From: Gemmatimonadota bacterium
Lineage (GTDB): Bacteria > Gemmatimonadota > Gemmatimonadetes > Gemmatimonadales > GWC2-71-9
Assembly (NCBI GenBank): GCA_025360265.1
Contig: JANYCP010000264.1
Location: forward strand, 1 to 5,747
Direction of reading: 5' to 3'
Length of the DNA: 5,747 bases
Position numbers and translations under genes: made by a program. Below are positions 1-5,325 of the stretch, piece after piece (position 1 is the stretch's first letter; each line of letters starts with the position of its first letter). The notes under the pieces were generated by a model. It had not been told where the DNA came from. It saw only the letters and a list, made by a program, of their open reading frames with translations, and did not search any database.

Positions 1-1140
1 CGCGACGACTTCCTGGACCTTCTCGATCGTCGGCAGGGCATCGCTCTTGGCCTCACCCTCGCTGCTCCGGCGAATCTTGTCGGCCAGCGCCTCACGGGCC
101 AGCTCAATCGAAATTTCCCGGTGCCGCAGCGACGCGAAGAGCAGCAACTTGATGATGCACCCCTCAAGCTCGCGGACGTTCGACCGGACATTCTCGGCAA
201 TGAACTGGAGGACGTCGTCGGGGACTACGGTCTGGAGGTGATCCTGCTCCTGCTTGGTCCGCAGGATCGCCACGCGGTGCTCGAGGTCGGGCTGGGTAAT
301 GTCGGCAACCATTCCCGACTGGAAGCGGGACACCAGCCGCGCCTCAAGGCCGGGCATTTCCGTCGGCGGACGATCGGACGTGAGCACGATCTGCTTGCCG
401 GCACCGTGCAGCGCGTTGAAGGTGTGAAAGAACTCTTCCTGTACCGTTTCGCCGCGCTCAATGAAGTGGACGTCATCCACCAGGAAGAGATCGACATCGA
501 AGCGATAGCGCTTGCGGAGATCCGACATGGTGCGATCGCGGATTCCTTCGATCACTTCGTTCATGAACTTTTCGGCGCTGATGTACAGCACGCGCATGCC
601 GGGCGTCTTGAACGACGCCTCGTGCGCAATCGCCTGCATCAGGTGAGTCTTACCGAGGCCGGTTGCGCCGTAGATGAAGAACGGGTTGTAAGCCTTGCCG
701 GGCGCCTCGGCGACGGCGTGGGCTGCGGCTGCGGCGAGTTCGTTCGACTTTCCGATGACAAACGACGCGAAGTTGTAGCGACCGCTGAGCGGCTCTGCGC
801 TTGAGTTGCCGCTCGACGGCCCACCGGCAGGCTGATCGGTGGCGGCGGCCTGCGGCACGAAGAGATCCATCTGCGGGCGCTTCTGTCGGTCGGCGGCCAC
901 CTGGAACGAAACTTCAACTGGCTCACCCGCGGCTTCCGTCGCAACAGCGGTGAGCGCGGATCCGTATTTTTCTTCGTTCCACTTCTTGGCGAAATCGTCA
1001 GGCGTCGTAACGACAAGCGTGCCGCTCTCGTATGAAAGCGGGACGTTACTCGACAGCCAGGTCTGGATCATCGGCTCGGGGATGTCGCGCTTCGCGCCCT
1101 CGAGAACACGTTTCCACAGATCTTTGGCTGACAAGGGCAT
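1..1140 (-). CDS. dnaA: Chromosomal replication initiator protein DnaA (3' end cut by window edge)
   Basis: DnaA is the AAA+ ATPase that binds DnaA boxes, melts the origin and loads the helicase; it also regulates transcription. The 380 visible residues start MPLSAKDLWKRVLEG (domain I). A variable Ala/Pro/Ser-rich linker runs to about residue 120, and domain III begins near RYNF at 121-124. Walker A is GATGLGKT at 158-165 and Walker B is LFLVDD at 218-223. The box VII arginines lie in LEARLVSRF (R268, R272), and the sensor II arginine is R323 in NVRELEG. Domain IV, which reads the DnaA box, has only begun (IEKVQEVVA) when the window ends. The ATG at 1140 gives the usual N-terminus; the bases before it show no strong Shine-Dalgarno sequence. 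The gene is divergent from rpmH and has its own promoter. Identity is certain from the motifs; full length (usually about 450 residues) is not visible. Confidence 0.97.
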   Translation of the reverse strand, partial: MPLSAKDLWKRVLEGAKRDIPEPMIQTWLSSNVPLSYESGTLVVTTPDDFAKKWNEEKYGSALTAVATEAAGEPVEVSFQVAADRQKRPQMDLFVPQAAATDQPAGGPSSGNSSAEPLSGRYNFASFVIGKSNELAAAAAHAVAEAPGKAYNPFFIYGATGLGKTHLMQAIAHEASFKTPGMRVLYISAEKFMNEVIEGIRDRTMSDLRKRYRFDVDLFLVDDVHFIERGETVQEEFFHTFNALHGAGKQIVLTSDRPPTEMPGLEARLVSRFQSGMVADITQPDLEHRVAILRTKQEQDHLQTVVPDDVLQFIAENVRSNVRELEGCIIKLLLFASLRHREISIELAREALADKIRRSSEGEAKSDALPTIEKVQEVVA

Positions 1141-1189
1141 CGTTTCAGTTTTATGGGTGCAGTGTGAGGCGACGTGTTAAGGGACGGCC

Positions 1190-1218
1190 ATTCTACGGCC
1201 CGAATGTGGAAAAGTCAA
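1190..1218 (-). promoter_or_regulatory. Probable sigma70-type promoter of dnaA
   Basis: On the minus strand, TTGACT (1218-1213) and TAGAAT (1195-1190) are separated by exactly 17 bp. Each matches the consensus hexamer at five of six positions. Transcription would start near 1183 and leave a leader of about 43 nt before the dnaA ATG at 1140. This is by far the best promoter-like pair in the divergent region. It is a sequence match only, since the host sigma factor's preference is unknown. Confidence 0.65.
1205..1213 (-). promoter_or_regulatory. DnaA-box-like 9-mer TTTTCCACA in the dnaA promoter
   Basis: The minus strand reads TTTTCCACA, one base away from the canonical DnaA box TTATCCACA. It begins on the last base of the -35 hexamer of the dnaA promoter and fills the first part of the spacer. 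DnaA bound here should block RNA polymerase, as expected for dnaA autoregulation, which is known in other bacteria. Only one such site is visible, so this is more likely a regulatory site than an origin. Binding is inferred. Confidence 0.5.
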
Positions 1219-1222
1219 ACGG

Positions 1223-1251
1223 TTGCATTTTCGGTGCGGCGCCAGTAGGTT
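1223..1251 (+). promoter_or_regulatory. Weak candidate promoter for the rpmH-rnpA-yidD-yidC cluster
   Basis: The plus strand has TTGCAT (1223-1228) and TAGGTT (1246-1251) with a 17-bp spacer, each matching the sigma70 consensus at only three of six positions. It would give a leader of roughly 25 nt before rpmH. Its -35 lies 4 bp from the dnaA -35 on the opposite strand, so the two promoters would be back to back. A promoter must exist in this short region, but this exact assignment is weak. Confidence 0.25.
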
Positions 1252-1264
1252 GCCCGGCTCGATT

Positions 1265-1272
1265 GGAAGGAG
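1265..1272 (+). promoter_or_regulatory. Strong ribosome binding site of rpmH
   Basis: GGAAGGAG lies 9 nt before the ATG at 1282 and 12 nt before the second ATG at 1285. The spacing favours 1282 as the rpmH start. It is the clearest Shine-Dalgarno sequence in the window. The rnpA frame has no comparable site, so this one may also supply ribosomes to rnpA by coupling. Confidence 0.8.
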
Positions 1273-1281
1273 TAGACCGCG

Positions 1282-1443
1282 ATGATGCCAACATACAGGC
1301 CGCGTAATAAGCGTCGAATTGCCAAGCATGGTTTCCGCTTGCGCATGGCCGACCGCTGGGGTCGCGCCGTGTTGTCGCGCCGCCGGAAGAAGGGGCGGAA
1401 GCGCCTCACCGTTTCCATCGGTTCGAAGCACGCACGCGTCTGA
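1282..1443 (+). CDS. rpmH: 50S ribosomal protein L34
   Basis: L34 is a small basic protein of the large ribosomal subunit. The 53 residues carry the family hallmarks: an N-terminal TYRPRNKRR segment, then KHGFRLRM, and the Arg/Lys-rich core SRRRKKGRKRLTVS, which binds 23S rRNA. About six residues (GSKHARV region) extend past the usual LTVS ending, so the protein is slightly longer than the common 44-47 residues. Two ATG codons in a row (1282 and 1285) leave the exact start open by one residue; the Shine-Dalgarno spacing favours 1282. It is the first gene of the plus-strand cluster, and the rnpA reading frame is open across most of it in another frame. Assignment is secure. Confidence 0.96.
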   Translation: MMPTYRPRNKRRIAKHGFRLRMADRWGRAVLSRRRKKGRKRLTVSIGSKHARV

Positions 1444-1786
1444 CGGCAGCGAGCGCTTTCCGCGCTCGCGCCGGCTCGCCCGCGCCACCGAAGTTCGCCG
1501 CGTACTGACCACAGGACACCGTCTGCGCCGGCCCCATTTCGACATCTTCTGGACCAGCAATGAGACGGGCTTCCCCCGCCTCGGTCTGGTCGTGGCCAAG
1601 GCACAGGAAACCGGCGTCGGGCGCAATCGACTGCGACGCCGGGTCAAAGAGGTCTGGCGGCGGGAGCTGCAGCAGCAGTTGCCAGCATGGGACGTGGTGG
1701 TGCGGACCAACCGGAAGGCGTATGTGGCGTCGTTTGAGGAGTTGCGGGGTGACCTGACCGCCTGGTGCAAGGCGGCGGTGGGGTGA
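1328..1786 (+). CDS. rnpA: Ribonuclease P protein component (start uncertain, frame opens inside rpmH)
   Basis: RnpA is the protein subunit of RNase P, which matures the 5' end of tRNAs with the catalytic RNA. Counting from the ATG at 1328, the conserved core begins near FPRSRRL at 44-50. It continues through HFDIFW and PRLGLVVAK to the RNR signature GRNRLRRRVKEVWRR (R99, N100, R101), which contacts the RNA. The core of about 107 residues matches a normal full-length RnpA. The start is odd. In this frame there is no ATG, GTG or TTG between 1328 and the core; the only upstream alternative is TTG at 1319, and a TGA at 1283-1285 closes the frame. Both starts lie inside rpmH and lack a clear Shine-Dalgarno sequence. 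Either there is an N-terminal extension encoded over rpmH, or a non-standard start after about 1420. The function is secure; the start is not. Confidence 0.9.
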   Translation: MVSACAWPTAGVAPCCRAAGRRGGSASPFPSVRSTHASDGSERFPRSRRLARATEVRRVLTTGHRLRRPHFDIFWTSNETGFPRLGLVVAKAQETGVGRNRLRRRVKEVWRRELQQQLPAWDVVVRTNRKAYVASFEELRGDLTAWCKAAVG

Positions 1787-1822
1787 GATGGGGCGTGGGG
1801 CGTGGGGCATGGGGTATGGGGT
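1778..1822. repeat. G-rich heptanucleotide repeat with quadruplex potential at the rnpA/yidD junction
   Basis: Five contiguous 7-bp units of the form RTGGGGY start at 1788, 1795, 1802, 1809 and 1816. A sixth related unit, GTGGGGT, begins at 1778. This gives six GGGG runs; five are spaced exactly 7 bp apart with 3-nt loops, an ideal G-quadruplex pattern on the coding strand and hence in the mRNA. Every unit begins with ATG or GTG, so possible start codons recur in all three frames. The array covers the end of rnpA and the proposed start of yidD. Folding is predicted, not shown. Confidence 0.8.
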
Positions 1823-2042
1823 GGCGTCGTACCCGGCCCGGGGCGTCGTCCTTCTCGTGCGGGGGTACCAGCGCTTCATTTCGCCGCTGCTGCCACCGTC
1901 TTGCCGGTTTGCTCCATCGTGTTCGCAGTATGCCCTTGAAGCAGTTCAGCGCCACGGCGCGTTGCGCGGCAGCTGGTTGGCGATTCGGCGCATCGTGCGC
2001 TGCCATCCCTGGAATCCAGGCGGTTATGACCCCGTTCCATGA
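1788..2042 (+). CDS. yidD: Membrane protein insertion efficiency factor YidD
   Basis: YidD is a small membrane-associated protein that helps YidC-dependent insertion of inner-membrane proteins; its exact mechanism is unknown. The 84-residue product carries the family core: GYQRFISPLLPPSCRFAPSCSQYALEAVQRHGALRG, in which CRF-PSCSQYA is diagnostic, then RCHPWNPGGYDPVP at the C-terminus. Length fits the usual 70-85 residues. ATG at 1788 sits one base after the rnpA stop, suggesting translational coupling. ATG at 1809 and GTG at 1821 are also in frame and possible, because the first eleven residues (MGRGAWGMGYG) are just the translated G-rich repeat and not conserved YidD sequence. The position between rnpA and yidC is the classic one. 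Function by family is secure; the start is uncertain. Confidence 0.93.
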   Translation: MGRGAWGMGYGVASYPARGVVLLVRGYQRFISPLLPPSCRFAPSCSQYALEAVQRHGALRGSWLAIRRIVRCHPWNPGGYDPVP

Positions 2043-2057
2043 TCTCGTGAGCGTGTC

Positions 2058-3746
2058 GTGAACGATCGAAAACTGCTAATGGCACTGGCGCTGATCATGG
2101 TGATCGCGTTCCTGCCCACGTACCTGTTGAAGCGCAATCAGCCGCCACCAAAGCCGTTGATCGTCTCGGCGGCTGTCGATAGCAGCACCGTTGCAGCCAC
2201 ACCCGTTGTGGCCCCGGTCGGTACCGCGGCCCTGGCTGGCGCGGGTTTGGCTCAGCCAGTCGCTCCCGAAGACACCGTGATTGTGCGGTCGTCGTTGTAT
2301 CGGTACGCGATCTCGACGCACGGCGGTCGCATCGTTTCGACAAGGTTCCTGCATTATGTCACGCTGGTCGACAGCGAACACCGCGACACACTCGAACTCA
2401 TGCCAGCCGCAGACGGGCTTCTCGGCGGCGTCCTGATCGCCGGCAAGGACACGCTCCACCTCGAACAGGTCGCCTTCACCGCCAGCGCCGACTCGCTGGA
2501 TGTGACGAAGGATTCGGCAACGTTGACGTTGCGCGGCACATCGGGTGGCTACGCGATCGACATGATCTACACGTTTTCGCCGACCGATTATCGCATCACC
2601 TCCTTCGGCAAGATCAGCGGACTCAGCCCGGTGGGCGGCACACTGCTGATCTCACTTGGCAACGGCTTCCGGCAGACTGAGGCCAGCGCGTCGGACAACG
2701 CGATCTCCAGCGGGATCGTCACCAAACAGGAGAAGACCAACGTCACGTTGTTCGGCAAACTCAAGCCGCGCACCATGACGCCGATCAGCGGTCCGTTCGA
2801 GTGGGTGGCGGTGAAGTCGAAGTATTTCGTCGCCGGCCTCTTCTCCTACGACTCGACTGGCAACACGGTCAAGGGAAACATCGGCGGCGTGCAGGCGTTC
2901 GCTGCCGACACGCAAAGCACCGTGACGCGCGCGCAAGTGGCGGCGTCACTGGCAGTGCCGGCCGAAGGCTCGTTCCACTGGAGCATGTACCTCGGCCCGA
3001 TGGAATACGATCGCCTGAGCCACATGGGTCGCGATTTCGACGACGTCAATCCGTACGGGTGGGCCTGGCTACGGCCAGTTATCCGACCGATTGCCGTGGT
3101 GATTCGTTCGATCTTCGTCTGGATGCACACCGCACTGGGCCTGGGCTACGGCTTGGTAATCGTGATGTTCGGCATCATGGTGCGGATCCTGACGTGGCCA
3201 CTGAATCGCATTGCGCTGCGCTCCATGGGTCGCATGCAGACGGTGCAACCGCTGATCACCGCCCTGCAGGATCGTTACAAGGACAACCCGCAACAGCTGC
3301 AGGCGGAAACATTCAAGCTGTACAAGGAACACAACGTCAATCCATTTGGCGGCTGTTGGCCGATGCTGCTGCCGTATCCGTTGCTGGTCGCGGTGTTCTT
3401 CGTCCTGGCGTACACCATTGAAGTGCGCGGCCAGACGTTTCTGTGGCTTCCCGACCTCGCCCGCGCCGATCCGCTTTACATCATTCCGGTGCTGATGGCC
3501 GGGTCGATGTTCGTGGTATCGAAGATTGGCCAGATGGGGCTGCCGCCCAATCCGCAGACCAAAATGATGACCTACATGATGCCGGCGATCATGCTGATCT
3601 TCTTCGGCCGGTTCGCGTCGGGCCTGAACCTGTACTACACGATCCAGAACCTGGCGTCGATTCCGCAGCAGTGGCTCGTGGTGAAGGAGCGGATGAAGGC
3701 GAAGCCGGTCGTTCCAGCGATGACAATTTCAAAACGGAAAACCTGA
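2058..3746 (+). CDS. yidC: Membrane protein insertase YidC
   Basis: YidC (Oxa1 family) inserts and folds inner-membrane proteins, alone or with SecYEG. The 562-residue product has a first membrane segment at about 6-24. A Pro/Ala/Val-rich spacer follows to about 70, then a large periplasmic domain to about 335, typical of diderm bacteria. The conserved core comes last. Membrane segment 2 is near 360-382 and carries the groove arginine R376 (IMVRILTWPL), equivalent to Arg366 of E. coli. A cytoplasmic hairpin (about 383-428) leads to NPFGGCWPMLLPYPLL at 428-443, and the last segments lie near 474-490 and 505-541. The tail is basic (SKRKT). GTG at 2058 is chosen because it gives the charged MNDRK end just before segment 1, 15 bases after yidD; a weak GTGAG lies upstream. 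The stop overlaps the next gene's start by one base. Confidence 0.97.
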   Translation: MNDRKLLMALALIMVIAFLPTYLLKRNQPPPKPLIVSAAVDSSTVAATPVVAPVGTAALAGAGLAQPVAPEDTVIVRSSLYRYAISTHGGRIVSTRFLHYVTLVDSEHRDTLELMPAADGLLGGVLIAGKDTLHLEQVAFTASADSLDVTKDSATLTLRGTSGGYAIDMIYTFSPTDYRITSFGKISGLSPVGGTLLISLGNGFRQTEASASDNAISSGIVTKQEKTNVTLFGKLKPRTMTPISGPFEWVAVKSKYFVAGLFSYDSTGNTVKGNIGGVQAFAADTQSTVTRAQVAASLAVPAEGSFHWSMYLGPMEYDRLSHMGRDFDDVNPYGWAWLRPVIRPIAVVIRSIFVWMHTALGLGYGLVIVMFGIMVRILTWPLNRIALRSMGRMQTVQPLITALQDRYKDNPQQLQAETFKLYKEHNVNPFGGCWPMLLPYPLLVAVFFVLAYTIEVRGQTFLWLPDLARADPLYIIPVLMAGSMFVVSKIGQMGLPPNPQTKMMTYMMPAIMLIFFGRFASGLNLYYTIQNLASIPQQWLVVKERMKAKPVVPAMTISKRKT

Positions 3747-3973
3747 TGTCTGATGAACATCCGCACGCCTTGGTAACGATCCGCGCGACGACTCCGGCGC
3801 GCGGACCGTACCGGGTCGACGGGGACTGGAAGCTGGTCGACAAGGACGGCGTCGCGATGCCGCTGCCGGAACGGAAAGATCCGCGGCGCATTTCGCTCTG
3901 CGGTTGCGGCCTCTCGCAGAAGTGGCCGATCTGTGATGGGACGCACAAGACGAACTGGCCGCCGGCGGAATAG
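3746..3973 (+). CDS. CDGSH-type iron-sulfur protein
   Basis: This 75-residue protein matches the CDGSH iron-sulfur family, small proteins that bind a 2Fe-2S cluster through three cysteines and one histidine. The motif is C52-G-C54-GLSQKWP-I-C63-D-G-T-H67, so the signature reads CDGTH rather than CDGSH; Thr at that place is tolerated. The N-terminal half (GPYRVDGDWKLVDKDG) forms the short beta region common in bacterial members, before RRISLCGCG. There is no membrane anchor, so it should be cytoplasmic. The ATG overlaps the yidC stop by one base (TGATG), indicating translational coupling; only a weak GGA precedes it. Its TAG stop is the first three bases of the terminator palindrome. Family membership is clear, but the physiological role (redox or cluster transfer) is unknown for bacterial homologues of this type. 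Confidence 0.88.
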   Translation: MSDEHPHALVTIRATTPARGPYRVDGDWKLVDKDGVAMPLPERKDPRRISLCGCGLSQKWPICDGTHKTNWPPAE

Positions 3974-4016
3974 CAGGCAGGGGCGGGGAGCCCCCGCTCC
4001 CCGCCCCTGCCTGCTA
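3971..4016. terminator. Perfect 21-bp stem palindrome, shared bidirectional terminator
   Basis: Bases 3971-3991 are the exact reverse complement of 3996-4016, with a CCCC loop at 3992-3995: 21 uninterrupted base pairs, mostly G-C. The outermost three bases are the TAG stop of the plus-strand CDGSH gene and, on the other strand, the TAG stop of the minus-strand gene ending at 4014. No T-run follows on either strand, so it is not a textbook Rho-independent terminator, but the strength of the stem and its place between convergent genes support a bidirectional transcription stop or mRNA 3'-end protection. Confidence 0.8.
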
Positions 4017-4823
4017 ACTCTCCGCCCTCAACGCCTCCCGCAAACCCACTCGCTCCACGCGTTCCGCAGTCATTCGCCAGGCGAGGTACCGCCCCGCCGC
4101 AGGCGGCAGCACCACATCGCCCACGGTGCGCGGCCCGAGCGGTGCATCCGGCGTAAGCCACCGCAGTGGCAATCCGATTCCGCGCTCATCCAGGTCCGCG
4201 TCGAGCAGTGTGCGGAAGATTTTTTCCCGCTCGCGAAGTCGGGTGAACGCCGCGTGATGGATGCCGAGCAGTTGATAGGGGGACAGGTCCGGAAGCAACG
4301 CCGCGGCGAGGTGCAGCCCCAGACCCTCGGTGTAGATCCACTCGCGCAATGGCACGGTGCGGGCGGCCTCCCACCGATCATGTACGACAGCACCCGAACC
4401 CGACCAGCGGGTGAGTGCTGCAATCGCCCCTGCCATCGCAATGATCAGCTCATTCACATTCGCGGCGATCTCGACAAACAGCACAACCTGCGGTTCAGGA
4501 CGCAGCAACGGTTCGCTGGCAGGGCCCGAGCCGCCGTCGGCGAGAAGTGTGATTGTGTCGCATCGATCGGCGCCGAGGGCTGCGGCGCGTTCGATGGCGT
4601 CACGCAGACGCTGTTGTGTTTCGGGGTCTGCGGCGCGCAGGCCAAGTCGATGCAACAGCTTGCTGTCGGTCGCGAGCGGGAACGATTCCAGCACCGGCGC
4701 GCGCGCCAGCCGAAGCGATTCGAGCATTACAGCGTGGCGGGCGCGAAATGCGCCACGCGCCCGAGTTGTGTCGGTTGCGTCGACGGCAGTAAGCCACGGC
4801 GAGACAAGGTCGCGAATCACCAC
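4014..4823 (-). CDS. Hypothetical protein, zincin-like with degenerate active site
   Basis: This 269-residue protein has no confidently recognised name. Several parts recall gluzincin-type peptidases. The helix ANVNELIIAMAGAIAAL (121-137) sits where such proteins carry HExxH; here it reads N124-E-L-I-I128, so both histidines are absent. About 40 residues later comes IYTEGLGLHLAAALLP, where E166 is placed like the usual third ligand (EGLA motif). The C-terminal PPAAGRYLAWRMTAERVERVGLREAL resembles the GYxxGY helix seen near the end of these families. If this reading is right, metal binding is lost. There is no signal peptide or clear membrane segment. The start is GTG at 4823 (a second GTG follows at 4820), 7 bases after the lutC stop, so it is probably translated by coupling. 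The fold assignment is inference. Confidence 0.75.
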   Translation of the reverse strand: MVIRDLVSPWLTAVDATDTTRARGAFRARHAVMLESLRLARAPVLESFPLATDSKLLHRLGLRAADPETQQRLRDAIERAAALGADRCDTITLLADGGSGPASEPLLRPEPQVVLFVEIAANVNELIIAMAGAIAALTRWSGSGAVVHDRWEAARTVPLREWIYTEGLGLHLAAALLPDLSPYQLLGIHHAAFTRLREREKIFRTLLDADLDERGIGLPLRWLTPDAPLGPRTVGDVVLPPAAGRYLAWRMTAERVERVGLREALRAES

Positions 4824-4830
4824 GCACCGA

Positions 4831-5325
4831 TCATTCGAGAATCACATGCAGGGTGCGTGCACCCTGTGCGCCGATGACCAGCGACTGCTCGATGTCCGCG
4901 GTCTTTGACGGGCCACTCAGGAACCAGCCGCATCGTGAATCGCCCGGGATCCGCCGGACCGCCTCATGCATCGTTGCAACGATCGCTGCAACAGGCACGA
5001 CGACGATCAACTGTTCTGCGGCGACGACGTCCGTCCGTGCGCCGAGGTCTGCCGCATCAACATAGACCGCGCCGTTTTCCGCGACGGCGAAGCGGCCCCG
5101 AATGATCGTGCTGGCGGTACCCGGTTGCGACAGACTGGTCGCAAGATCGTGAAGCGACTCGTCGCTACCGCGCACGACTCCTTGTCCGCCGACTTGCTGT
5201 AGTGCGACCAGGAAGCGGTCGAGCAGCGGGCCCGCTATCGGTTGTCGCGCGGCGGAGGGCGTCGGCGGTGACACTGGAACCGCTGCGCGACGAATCGCCG
5301 CAAGGATCTCGACGCGCGCGTTCAC
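4831..5325 (-). CDS. lutC: LutC-type lactate utilization protein (LUD domain), short form
   Basis: LutC is one of three proteins (LutA, LutB, LutC) of the NAD-independent L-lactate oxidation complex; its own biochemical role is poorly defined. The diagnostic C-terminus is present: GWFLSGPSKTADIEQSLVIGAQGARTLHVILE, matching the GPSRTADIE...G.HGP...HVIL signature. Upstream lies FAVAENGAVYVDAADL, at the place of the usual AETGTL motif but with N-G instead of T-G. GTG at 5325 is chosen because it overlaps the lutB stop (GTGA) and gives MNARVEILAAIRRA, a typical LutC beginning; GTG at 5352 would add nine unlikely residues. The product is then 164 residues, clearly shorter than the 230-240 of E. 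coli YkgG or B. subtilis LutC, with the loss lying between the N-terminal helices and the AENG region. Family is secure, activity less so. Confidence 0.88.
   Translation of the reverse strand: MNARVEILAAIRRAAVPVSPPTPSAARQPIAGPLLDRFLVALQQVGGQGVVRGSDESLHDLATSLSQPGTASTIIRGRFAVAENGAVYVDAADLGARTDVVAAEQLIVVVPVAAIVATMHEAVRRIPGDSRCGWFLSGPSKTADIEQSLVIGAQGARTLHVILE

Noticed and set aside
121..804. A 227-codon open frame on the plus strand opposite dnaA
   Set aside because: It is antisense to unmistakable DnaA coding sequence with Walker A and B motifs, and its own translation shows no recognisable domain; long antisense frames are expected at this GC content.
1110..1118. GTTTCCACA as another DnaA box
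   Set aside because: It has two mismatches to TTATCCACA and encodes part of the conserved LWKRV segment of DnaA, so coding constraint explains it.
1141..1281. The dnaA-rpmH intergenic region as the replication origin
   Set aside because: Only one DnaA-box-like site and no AT-rich unwinding stretch are visible in 141 bases; an origin on the dnaN side, beyond the left edge, is equally possible.
2801..3421. A 206-codon plus-strand frame inside yidC
   Set aside because: It lies in another frame of strongly conserved YidC core sequence and has a His/Arg/Gly-rich translation typical of a shadow frame.
3933..4877. A 314-codon plus-strand open frame across the terminator and opposite the 269-residue gene
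   Set aside because: It runs through the perfect palindrome, starts inside the CDGSH gene and reads as Arg-rich low-complexity sequence. The minus-strand frame has balanced composition, coupled starts with lutC and a stop set in the terminator.
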